Assembly: GCF_006065315.1 (NCBI RefSeq)
Contig: NZ_CP040749.1
Coordinates: 2,928,501 to 2,992,500, forward strand
Direction of reading: 5' to 3'
Length of the DNA: 64,000 nucleotides
Origin: Aureibaculum algae
GTDB taxonomy: Bacteria > Bacteroidota > Bacteroidia > Flavobacteriales > Flavobacteriaceae
The position numbers and the translations under genes are program-made. The notes under the pieces are model-generated. The model was not told the DNA's origin. It saw nothing but the letters and a program-made list of their open reading frames with translations, and searched no databases. Each line of letters begins with the position of its first letter. Position 1 is the first letter of the stretch. Of the stretch, positions 40,511 to 47,818 are shown in pieces.

Positions 40511-41284
40511 ATGCCTATATTTAACTACGAAACCTTTAAATTTAAAGGTGCAACTGCAAAAAAAGTATTAGACACACTTGTAGTTGAAGCTGCTTTACAA
40601 ATAAATATAAATAACGAAGCATATACGGTGGTAATGAGAACACCTGGTGATGACAATGCACTTATCAGAGGTTTATTATATGCAGAAGATATCTATAAAA
40701 AACCTGAAAACATTGATTTAAAGATTATTGACACACAAGAAAACGGGTTTTGCATTATAAATGCAACTATATCGCAAGAAAAATTAGGAAAAGGTTATTT
40801 AAACAAACGTACTTTACTTTCAGTATCATCATGTGGTATCTGCGGCAAACAAAAAATTGACGATATTAAAGTTGCTGGTAATAAACTTACAGATGAAGTT
40901 TCTGTACCCCCACATCAATTGGAAAAATTACTTCTGCAAATGCAAAAGCATCAAGATGTATTTGACAAAACAGGCGGTTCACATGCCGCTGCTATTTTTA
41001 ATAAAAAACATGAAATGATTGCTGTGCATGAAGATATTGGCAGACACAATGCTGTTGACAAAGTAATTGGTAGTTTGTTAGATCAAAATAAATTAAAAGA
41101 AGCTTCGCTGTTAATGGTGAGCGGAAGGGTCTCCTACGAAATCATATCAAAGGCATTTATAGCACATATACCTACAGTAGTATCAGTATCAGCTAGCTCT
41201 TCATTAGCTGTTGATTTTGCTAAAGAATTTGGAATGAAACTTATTGGCTTTTGCCGAGGCGATAATGCCACCTATTACACGTAA
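40511..41284 (+). CDS. fdhD: Formate dehydrogenase accessory sulfurtransferase FdhD
   Basis: Passes sulfur from a cysteine desulfurase to the molybdenum cofactor, a step needed for active formate dehydrogenase. The 257 residues carry the family motif SSCGICGKQ with Cys108 and Cys111, then GGSHAAAIF, HEDIGRHNAVDKVIG and the C-terminal SASSSLAVDFAKEFGMKLIGF. I take ATG 40511 with AAGG upstream as the start, 10 bp after the alpha-subunit stop; an earlier TTG would overlap that gene. Its presence completes the operon and supports assembly of a working enzyme. Confidence 0.95.
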   Translation: MPIFNYETFKFKGATAKKVLDTLVVEAALQININNEAYTVVMRTPGDDNALIRGLLYAEDIYKKPENIDLKIIDTQENGFCIINATISQEKLGKGYLNKRTLLSVSSCGICGKQKIDDIKVAGNKLTDEVSVPPHQLEKLLLQMQKHQDVFDKTGGSHAAAIFNKKHEMIAVHEDIGRHNAVDKVIGSLLDQNKLKEASLLMVSGRVSYEIISKAFIAHIPTVVSVSASSSLAVDFAKEFGMKLIGFCRGDNATYYT

Positions 41285-41328
41285 TACAATAGAAGTTCTC
41301 TTTTTAATAAGTTTTACAAAATCATAAA

Positions 41329-42291
41329 TTACGCATTAAAAACTCCCATACCATCGTATTTATCCATGCGTTCTTTAATTAATTTTTTAATGGTAAGCTT
41401 GCTTAATTCAGCATAGGTTTTAACAATTTGCTTCTCTACAATTGCAAAAGCTTCAGCTCTATTACTATGTGCTCCGCCGAAAGGTTCTTTGATAATACCA
41501 TCAATAAGACCTTGCTTTTTCATGTCTTTAGCTGTTAACTTTAAAGACTCTGCAGCTTCTTCTTTATGATCCCAACTACGCCATAAAATTGACGAACAAG
41601 ATTCAGGTGAAATCACAGTATACCATGTGTTTTCCATCATATACACTCGATCTCCTACTCCAATTCCAACAGCACCTCCAGAAGCACCTTCACCTATAAC
41701 AATTGATATAATAGGCGTCTTTAAAATGGTCATTTCAAAAATATTTCTGGCAATTGCTTCACCTTGTCCACGTTCTTCGGCTTCTAAACCAGGATAAGCA
41801 CCAGGAGTGTCAATTAATGTGACTACAGGAATACCAAACTTCTCAGCCATTTTCATCAATCGTAATGCTTTACGATACCCTTCAGGGTTTGCCATTCCGA
41901 AATTTCTAAACTGCCGTGTTTTGGTGTTAAATCCTTTTTGTTGACCAATAAACATATACGATTGATCACCAATCTTTCCTAAACCACCAATCATGGCTTT
42001 ATCATCTTTTACATTTCTATCACCGTGCAATTCCATAAAAGTACCTTTTGTCAATGCTTTTATAAAGTCTAATGTATAGGGTCTAGAAGGGTGTCTTGAT
42101 AATTGGACACGCTGCCAAGCAGTCAGATTTTTATAAATATCTGTACGTGTTTTTACTAATTTTTTTTCTATTTGCTCACAAGTTTCTGTAACATCTACAT
42201 CACTTTCCTTACCTATAATCAAGCATTTAGATAACTGCTCTTCTAATTCTTGTATAGGTTGTTCAAAATCTAAGTATTCCATAAAACTCAT
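41329..42291 (-). CDS. accA: Acetyl-CoA carboxylase carboxyltransferase subunit alpha
   Basis: With AccD it moves the carboxyl group from biotin to acetyl-CoA, making malonyl-CoA for fatty acid synthesis. The 320 residues (E. coli 319) begin [20 protein letters not shown] and carry [52 protein letters not shown] and [21 protein letters not shown]. accD is not in the window. It is divergent from the phosphoribosyltransferase gene; CAAATATA at 42305-42312, 14 bp before its ATG, is a likely -7 element. Confidence 0.97.
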   Translation of the reverse strand: MSFMEYLDFEQPIQELEEQLSKCLIIGKESDVDVTETCEQIEKKLVKTRTDIYKNLTAWQRVQLSRHPSRPYTLDFIKALTKGTFMELHGDRNVKDDKAMIGGLGKIGDQSYMFIGQQKGFNTKTRQFRNFGMANPEGYRKALRLMKMAEKFGIPVVTLIDTPGAYPGLEAEERGQGEAIARNIFEMTILKTPIISIVIGEGASGGAVGIGVGDRVYMMENTWYTVISPESCSSILWRSWDHKEEAAESLKLTAKDMKKQGLIDGIIKEPFGGAHSNRAEAFAIVEKQIVKTYAELSKLTIKKLIKERMDKYDGMGVFNA

Positions 42292-42304
42292 TTAGTTGAT
42301 AATA

Positions 42305-42312
42305 CAAATATA
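42305..42312 (-). promoter_or_regulatory. Putative -7 element of accA
   Basis: Read on the minus strand it is TATATTTG, a full match to TAnnTTTG, ending 13 bases before the accA start. No -33 TTG at the expected distance. Confidence 0.4.
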
Positions 42313-42434
42313 TAGAAACTATTTTACCATATAATAAAACTGTGAAAAAATACTTTAAATGATTTATTATCAAGTTATACTTTATGAACTATTGTTACAT
42401 TTGCAAAAGCAATGTTTAGAAAAATACAAATCAT

Positions 42435-42442
42435 TATCTTTG
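42435..42442 (+). promoter_or_regulatory. Putative -7 element of the phosphoribosyltransferase gene
   Basis: TATCTTTG, 22 bases before the ATG, matches TAnnTTTG. A second match, TACATTTG, lies at 42396-42403. Neither has a clean TTG at the -33 position (TTTA at 42414-42417 is the nearest). Confidence 0.35.
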
Positions 42443-42464
42443 ATTTTCATAAAACCTTTAATTA

Positions 42465-42962
42465 ATGGAGCGTTCAATTATACTTAACAATACGGAAATT
42501 CAACATAAAATTAGAAGAATGGCTTTTCAGATTTACGAATCTAATGCCAATCAAAAAGAAGTTGTTATTGCTGGAATTGCAAATAACGGATTTGTTTTAG
42601 CGAATAAAATAAAAACAATTTTAGAAGAAATTTCACCAATCAAAGCGACTGTTTGCGAAGTGATTATTAACAAGAAAAAACCATTAAGCCGCGTTGAAAC
42701 TTCAATTCCAGAAAGTGATTATAAAAATAAATCATTGATCTTGGTAGATGATGTTTTAAACTCAGGAACTACGTTAATGTACGCCGTTAAACACTTTCTA
42801 GACGTTCCGTTAAAGCAATTTAAAACTGCAGTATTGGTAAATAGAAACCATAAAAAGTATCCTATCAAGGCAGATTTCAAAGGGCTATCACTTTCTACAT
42901 CGATACAAGAACATATAGCCGTTGAAATTGAAGACGATAAAATGATTGCTTATTTAGATTAA
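42465..42962 (+). CDS. Type I phosphoribosyltransferase (PyrR-like)
   Basis: A 165-residue protein with the PRPP-binding loop LILVDDVLNSGTTLMYAV near residues 90-107 and an N-terminal helix-strand pattern (VVIAGIANNGFVLANKI) typical of the PyrR/HPRT fold. PyrR proteins regulate pyrimidine genes and have uracil phosphoribosyltransferase activity. In this genome region there is no pyr gene beside it and no PyrR-binding leader that I can see, so either a transferase or a regulator is possible. Length is slightly below typical PyrR (about 180). Confidence 0.85.
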   Translation: MERSIILNNTEIQHKIRRMAFQIYESNANQKEVVIAGIANNGFVLANKIKTILEEISPIKATVCEVIINKKKPLSRVETSIPESDYKNKSLILVDDVLNSGTTLMYAVKHFLDVPLKQFKTAVLVNRNHKKYPIKADFKGLSLSTSIQEHIAVEIEDDKMIAYLD

Positions 42963-43048
42963 TATAGTGTCCCCTTTTTGCAATTTAAACTTACCAGATG
43001 ATTAATACTTCTTGGAAGCTATTCTATTACTATAAGTGATATGCCTTA

Positions 43049-43585
43049 CTATTTTTTTAAAGCCGGATCATCTAAACGAATCAATATCTCTTCAGCAATT
43101 TCGTCCATACCTTTATTATCAATTAAAATAGCATGTTGTGCTTGTTCGTAATAAGTTGTACGTTCAAACAAATGTTTTGCAATAAACTCCTTTAGTTTAT
43201 CATTGGGTATTGTCGCAATTAAGGGTCTACTCTCTTTATTCTCAGCTTTTGATAATGTGTTATAGGTGTTTTGCAACGATGATTTTAAATAAACAGAAGT
43301 TGAAAATTCATTAATTAAATCTATATTTTTTCCATAACAAGGTGTTCCACCTCCTAAAGCGAGCACAAAAGATTCTTCATTTTTCAATAATTCTTCCAAA
43401 AACTGTGTCTCTTTTTTACGAAAATAGATCTCTCCTTTCGTTTTAAAAAGTTCAACAATACTCAAATTTTCCTTTTTTTCGATGAAATCATCCAAATCTA
43501 TAAAGGGAATTTGCACTTTTTTGGCAATAATTCTTCCAATTGAGGACTTTCCACTTGCCATATATCCAATAAAAACTAACTTCAT
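43049..43585 (-). CDS. aroK: Shikimate kinase
   Basis: Phosphorylates shikimate in the pathway to chorismate and aromatic amino acids. The 178 residues have the Walker A loop G7-YMASGKS14, the shikimate-binding FIDLDDFIE, the IYFRKKETQFLEEL stretch with the substrate Arg, the GGGTPCYGKN loop and the lid region with ENKESRPLI. It is a single gene, convergent with the phosphoribosyltransferase and divergent from the tRNA pair. Confidence 0.95.
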   Translation of the reverse strand: MKLVFIGYMASGKSSIGRIIAKKVQIPFIDLDDFIEKKENLSIVELFKTKGEIYFRKKETQFLEELLKNEESFVLALGGGTPCYGKNIDLINEFSTSVYLKSSLQNTYNTLSKAENKESRPLIATIPNDKLKEFIAKHLFERTTYYEQAQHAILIDNKGMDEIAEEILIRLDDPALKK

Positions 43586-43649
43586 AAAAACTTATTTGTC
43601 TTATAATATGTAGGTTACAAATATCGTGTAAATTTTTTTTAAAAATAGC

Positions 43650-43679
43650 TTGCAGAATAAATATTAGATATTATATTTG
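43650..43679 (+). promoter_or_regulatory. Promoter of the tRNA-Lys/tRNA-Leu unit
   Basis: TTG at 43650-43652 and TATATTTG at 43672-43679 are separated by exactly 19 bases and match the Bacteroidota sigma-A promoter pattern (TTG at -33, TAnnTTTG at -7). Transcription would start near 43686, about 26 bases before the tRNA-Lys. This is the best promoter match that I found in the window. Confidence 0.75.
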
Positions 43680-43711
43680 CAACCGCAATCACAAAGATAT
43701 GCAATTACAAT

Positions 43712-43787
43712 GACCTGGTAGCTCAGTTGGTAGAGCATCTCCCTTTTAAGGAGAGGGTCCTGGGTTCGAGCCCCAGCCCGGTCACCA
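43712..43787 (+). tRNA. tRNA-Lys (anticodon TTT)
   Basis: 76 bases including an encoded CCA. D-stem GCTC/GAGC, anticodon stem TCTCC/GGAGA with loop CTTTTAA (anticodon TTT), T-arm CTGGG-TTCGAGC-CCCAG. The acceptor stem GACCTGG/CCCGGTC pairs except at the fifth position, which is T opposite C. Discriminator base A. It is the first gene after the promoter at 43650-43679. Confidence 0.96.
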
Positions 43788-43796
43788 TTTATTTTC

Positions 43797-43831
43797 AAAA
43801 AAGTTAAGCTATTTTAGCTTAACTTTTTTTT
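43797..43831 (+). terminator. Terminator-like hairpin between the two tRNAs
   Basis: A-run plus GTTAAGCT, loop ATTTT, then AGCTTAAC and T8. The tRNA-Leu begins only 6 bases after the T run, so if this hairpin terminates fully the tRNA-Leu has no room for its own promoter. Confidence 0.7.
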
Positions 43832-43837
43832 GTTTAG

Positions 43838-43921
43838 GCACATGTGGCGGAATTGGTAGACGCGTTAGCTTGAGGGGTTAATGTCCATTTGGACGTGCAG
43901 GTTCAACTCCTGTCATGTGCA
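43838..43921 (+). tRNA. tRNA-Leu (anticodon GAG)
   Basis: 84 bases without an encoded CCA. Acceptor stem GCACATG/CATGTGC, D-stem GCG/CGC, anticodon stem TTAGC/GTTAA with loop TTGAGGG (anticodon GAG), a class II variable arm around TGTCCATTTGGACG, T-arm GCAGG-TTCAACT-CCTGT. Discriminator A. A T-rich stretch (TTTTTTTT) follows at about 43926. Confidence 0.95.
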
Positions 43922-44097
43922 CAAAGTTTTTTTTGTATATTAAAGAAGTTAAATTACCTTTATTTTACTGTTTAAATTTAATTGAACTTTAGCAAGATCT
44001 AATAAACAATTAAAATAAAATGTTAATTTATTACAAATGGTACCTTTTTTGTAATCCTTTTAAAAATAATTTATTTAATTATTAGTATTATTGCCTT

Positions 44098-44934
44098 ATG
44101 CAAAAACTATTACCCACTTTACTTTCTCTTTTTATGTTTGTTAGCTTTTTAAATGCTCAAGATAAAGAGGTTTCAGACACACAGAGCCCTGCTAAAATAT
44201 TAAAAGGTAGAATTATTGATGTAAATGACAAAACGGCCTTACAAAGTGCCAATATTGTTAATTTAAACACCGCAGTAGGTACAATTACAAATTCAAACGG
44301 TAATTTTGAAATTCCCGCTCATGCAAATGACACTTTACACATTTCCTATCTGGGTTACCAATCCATAAAATTAAAAATCACTAATGATTTACTTAGGGGA
44401 AATGAATTAGAAATTGCTATTCATGAAAAAACAATAGACATTGATGAAGTAACCGTTAAGGCTCATAATTTAATAGGTGTATTAGAAATAGATGCAAAAA
44501 ATGTACCTATGGATAAATTTTCTAGAATTCACATTGAAGGTTTGCCACAAACTTATGAAATAGGAAAACCTCAAGGTAAAGAATATACTGGTGTTGGAGG
44601 AGCTTTGTTCAACCCTGTTGACTTTTGGTATACTAAGTTTGGTAAAAAACCAAAAGAACTTAAAAAACTAAGAAAACTAAAAGAGCAAGATAACTCTCGC
44701 GACATGATGGAGGGAAACTTCAGTAGAGAAATTCTTATGGACTATATGGACATGAGCAGGAAAGAGCTTGACGATTTATTAAAAGAATGTAATTACTCTT
44801 CTAGTTTCACTAAAAAAGCAAGCGATTTACAGATAATTGAAGCTGTGTTAGAATGCTACGAGAATTACAGAGCTATTAAAGAAGGAACGGTTTCTAAAGA
44901 AAAAGTAAGGGTTAATAATCAAGAGAAGAATTAA
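44098..44934 (+). CDS. Exported protein with carboxypeptidase-like regulatory domain
   Basis: A 278-residue protein with a Sec signal peptide (MQKLLPTLLSLFMFVSFLNAQ). Residues about 35-115 form a CarboxypepD_reg beta-sandwich (LKGRIIDVNDKTALQSANIV, AVGTITNSNGNFEI, LHISYLGYQSIKL), the fold seen at the N-terminus of TonB-dependent outer-membrane receptors. The remaining part is charged and mostly helical (KPKELKKLRKLKEQ), without a barrel or plug, so this is a stand-alone member of the Bacteroidota family. It probably works in the periplasm or outer membrane; function unknown. A strong terminator follows. Confidence 0.88.
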   Translation: MQKLLPTLLSLFMFVSFLNAQDKEVSDTQSPAKILKGRIIDVNDKTALQSANIVNLNTAVGTITNSNGNFEIPAHANDTLHISYLGYQSIKLKITNDLLRGNELEIAIHEKTIDIDEVTVKAHNLIGVLEIDAKNVPMDKFSRIHIEGLPQTYEIGKPQGKEYTGVGGALFNPVDFWYTKFGKKPKELKKLRKLKEQDNSRDMMEGNFSREILMDYMDMSRKELDDLLKECNYSSSFTKKASDLQIIEAVLECYENYRAIKEGTVSKEKVRVNNQEKN

Positions 44935-44963
44935 TAACCGATGTTCGGCTAACATATATAAAC

Positions 44964-44997
44964 AAAAAAAAGGAGGTCAATTGACCTCCTTTTTTTT
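44964..44997. terminator. Bidirectional intrinsic terminator
   Basis: A near-perfect palindrome of A8, GGAGGTCAA, TTGACCTCC and T8, located between the convergent carboxypeptidase-regulatory-domain gene and the SPFH gene. It serves both strands. Confidence 0.85.
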
Positions 44998-45021
44998 GTT
45001 TACTGTTTATAATTTTTTTAC

Positions 45022-45849
45022 TTAATTGTTTCCTAATATAAGAGGTAAACCATCTTTACTACTTCCTACAATAACAACCTTAGAATTTGGTGATTTAGCT
45101 AACTCTAAGGTAGCCTCAATCCCTTTATCTTGCAATATTTTATCTGTTAAAGAAGCACTTAATATTTTATTAGCCTCTGCTTTACCTTTAGCTTCAATAA
45201 TCTGTTTTTGAGCTTCTTTATCGGCCGTTACCAATCTGAATTCATATTCTAATGATTCTTGCTCTTGTTTTAATTTACGCTCAATAGCTTCTTTTATAGT
45301 AGAAGGTAACGTCACATCTCTAACCAAAATCTCATCCAATAAAATATGCTGGTCATTTATTATTTTTTTACTTTCTTCAAAAATTTCAGCTTGAATCGCG
45401 TCCCTTTTACTTGAATACAATTGTTCTGGAGTATAACGTCCAACAACACTTCTTGCAGCAGACCTTATTGTTGGTAGCAATATCCTGTTTAAATAATCTT
45501 CACCAATATCTTGATGTAACTTTCCAAGTTCTGCATATTTTGGTTGATACCATATTGAAGCATCTAATTGAATATCTAATCCATTTGAAGATAATACTTT
45601 CATTTTTTCAAAGGACTCTTGTCTTCTTACTTCATAAATATAAACTTTGTTCCAAGGGGCTATAACCTGAAACCCTTCTCCCAATGCGGGCTCATCTATT
45701 ACTACCCCACCCCCAAAGCGTTTCCATAAAACCCCGGCTTGACCGGCTTCAATGGTTACAAAGGATTTTGAGAATAAAATAATTGCTATAATTACTAAAA
45801 ATATAATTGGTAAAATTGCCTTGGGTAATTGTAATTGATTACTACTCAT
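45022..45849 (-). CDS. Prohibitin-like SPFH domain membrane protein
   Basis: A 275-residue protein with one N-terminal transmembrane helix (residues about 10-28, ILPIIFLVIIAIILF), an SPFH/Band 7 domain (VTIEAGQAGVLWKRFGGG to VVGRYTPEQLYSSKRDAIQ) and a C-terminal Ala/Glu-rich coiled coil (KEAQKQIIEAKGKAEANKIL). This is the prohibitin layout; members form ring oligomers at the inner membrane and often regulate FtsH-type proteases or membrane microdomains. CAAATTTA at 45890-45897 is a likely -7 element. No protease gene is adjacent. Confidence 0.92.
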   Translation of the reverse strand: MSSNQLQLPKAILPIIFLVIIAIILFSKSFVTIEAGQAGVLWKRFGGGVVIDEPALGEGFQVIAPWNKVYIYEVRRQESFEKMKVLSSNGLDIQLDASIWYQPKYAELGKLHQDIGEDYLNRILLPTIRSAARSVVGRYTPEQLYSSKRDAIQAEIFEESKKIINDQHILLDEILVRDVTLPSTIKEAIERKLKQEQESLEYEFRLVTADKEAQKQIIEAKGKAEANKILSASLTDKILQDKGIEATLELAKSPNSKVVIVGSSKDGLPLILGNN

Positions 45850-45889
45850 CGTATTTCGTTTTATTTATTAAATAATTGTCTATTTTCTT

Positions 45890-45897
45890 CAAATTTA
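45890..45897 (-). promoter_or_regulatory. Putative -7 element of the SPFH gene
   Basis: TAAATTTG on the minus strand, a full match to TAnnTTTG, 40 bases before the start codon. No -33 partner seen. Confidence 0.3.
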
Positions 45898-45923
45898 CGA
45901 TTTTAAAACCATTTCAGAGAGCT

Positions 45924-46817
45924 TTAACACTTGTCTTTATATTCACAATCCTCAATTGATGAATCAAATTCCAGCGTGATGTGCTCTAAATCAAATTCAT
46001 CATGAAGCAATTTCCTTACTTTCTTTTTTATAGCGGTTGTTTCTACTAAGGTCAGTAAATCATTATTCAATGAAAGATGAACCGTACACAAGTTATATTC
46101 ACCATCTAAACTCCATATATGACAATCGTGAATTTCAGTAATTTCTGGTAACATTTTTAATTTTTCACGCACAGCTTCTAATGACAAATCTCTAGGTGTT
46201 CCTTGTAAAATTACGAGTAATGCATCTTTTACGTTTTTATAAACATTAAAAAGGATAAAGAGAGCTATTAAAAGAGATAAGATAGGATCAAGAATTGGCA
46301 CATCCCAAAACTGCATTACAATACTCGCTATTAATACAGCTACCCAACCCAACACATCTTCCAACAAATGAAGTGACACTACGCGTTCGTTTAACGATTT
46401 ACCTTGCTGCAACTTAAATACTGCCGCTCCATTGACTATTACTCCTAAAATAGCCAACCACATCATTCCATTGGCATCGGCTTGCTGTGGATCTATTATT
46501 CCATATATAGCTTCTCTAATTATAAAAATGGAACCGACTACCAAAACTATTGAATTGATAATTGCCCCTAATAAGGAAAATCTTCTATACCCATAAGAAT
46601 ACTTTTTAGTAGCCTTTTTATTAGATAATTTTTGAAAATACCAAGAGAGGCCTAAACTAAAACTATCACCTAAATCATGCAACGCATCTGAAGTTATAGC
46701 CAAACTATTGGTATAAATACCGCCAATAAATTCTATGATAGTAAATGATAAATTTAAGAAAAAAGCAACTTTTATATTTTCTGTATTGTGATGATGATGT
46801 GAATGGTTGTGTGCCAT
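45924..46817 (-). CDS. Cation diffusion facilitator metal exporter
   Basis: A 297-residue inner-membrane antiporter that exports divalent metals such as Zn2+. It has a His-rich N-terminus (NHSHHHH), six transmembrane segments between residues 15 and 205, the metal-site helix TSDALHDLGDSFSLG and a second HLLEDVLGW with the matching His/Asp, and a cytoplasmic C-terminal domain with EITEIHDCHIWSLDGEYN. The C-terminus ends CEYKDKC, a possible extra metal-binding pair. The pattern matches the CzcD/ZitB group, so zinc is the most likely substrate. Confidence 0.94.
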   Translation of the reverse strand: MAHNHSHHHHNTENIKVAFFLNLSFTIIEFIGGIYTNSLAITSDALHDLGDSFSLGLSWYFQKLSNKKATKKYSYGYRRFSLLGAIINSIVLVVGSIFIIREAIYGIIDPQQADANGMMWLAILGVIVNGAAVFKLQQGKSLNERVVSLHLLEDVLGWVAVLIASIVMQFWDVPILDPILSLLIALFILFNVYKNVKDALLVILQGTPRDLSLEAVREKLKMLPEITEIHDCHIWSLDGEYNLCTVHLSLNNDLLTLVETTAIKKKVRKLLHDEFDLEHITLEFDSSIEDCEYKDKC

Positions 46818-46873
46818 AAGTCCTTATTTTTATAACAAGACGTCAATTGTTTGTGAAAGATGCAAAATCGACC

Positions 46874-47818
46874 TTATTGAGCTGCATAATAATATTCCGA
46901 ATTTTCTAAAAATGATTTAAATGGAATTATCTCATTATAATAGTGCACCTTATCTTTTATAATAAAACGACCTTCTTTAGTATTCCAATCCAAAATAACA
47001 CTTTTAAAAGTTATTATTGAGCTTAAGTTGTAAATATCATATAAGTGTTTCAAAACCTCACTTACAGCATCCATATTTTCAAATTGATCATCCTTTGAAA
47101 TAAATTCTTCAATAATTTTAAAATCTGATTTACTTATATCTTTAAATTTTTTTTTAAGCAAATAGGGTAACGTCTCTTTGTTTTTTATCTTTTTAACCAT
47201 AGTATTAATAAAACTATGCAGAAAAACATTATCATCATTATTTTCCAAAAAACTATACGTTAATAAGTCTCCCTTTTTAAATAAACCCAGTGGAATTAAT
47301 TTAAGATTCAATTGTGTCTCAGTACCTTTTTGTGGAATCATTGCTTCTATATAAAAGCAACTATACTTTAATAATGGAATACTGGAAAGCTCTGGAATAA
47401 AATCCTTAATACCGAAATTTTTTGGCAAAACCTGATTCAAATTACGATTTGAAGATAAGCTTCTATTGAAATAACGATTTACCATATTTTTCAACAACGT
47501 ATATTCATTATTTTTGTCTTTATATGCCCCAACGACAGCTTTCAAATAGAATCTATTAATTTCTAAATAGCCATTCTTAGTATCATTAATCAACACATTG
47601 GAATTCATTTTATCTGACCATTCCTCCCACTCTTGCCATCCTTTATTATCTATAAAGTTTTGAATCTTGCCATTATACCCCTCAAGATCATAGGTATCTA
47701 AAACCTGCTGCCATAATTGAATTTCTAAAGATTCTTTTTTCTGGGAATAAACTGAATTATATAAAAACAAAACAAGTAGTATACTAAACGAGAATTGGCA
47801 TTGTTTAAATTTTCCCAT
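46874..47818 (-). CDS. Hypothetical exported protein
   Basis: A 314-residue protein with an N-terminal signal peptide (FSFSILLVLFLYNSVYSQ, cut near residue 25). The mature part is charged and mostly helical, with Trp-rich WQEWEEWSDKM near residue 60 and no catalytic motif that I recognise. Its start overlaps the 3' end of the VWA gene by 14 bp, so the two are translationally coupled and probably act together at the envelope. Function unknown. Confidence 0.75.
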   Translation of the reverse strand: MGKFKQCQFSFSILLVLFLYNSVYSQKKESLEIQLWQQVLDTYDLEGYNGKIQNFIDNKGWQEWEEWSDKMNSNVLINDTKNGYLEINRFYLKAVVGAYKDKNNEYTLLKNMVNRYFNRSLSSNRNLNQVLPKNFGIKDFIPELSSIPLLKYSCFYIEAMIPQKGTETQLNLKLIPLGLFKKGDLLTYSFLENNDDNVFLHSFINTMVKKIKNKETLPYLLKKKFKDISKSDFKIIEEFISKDDQFENMDAVSEVLKHLYDIYNLSSIITFKSVILDWNTKEGRFIIKDKVHYYNEIIPFKSFLENSEYYYAAQ

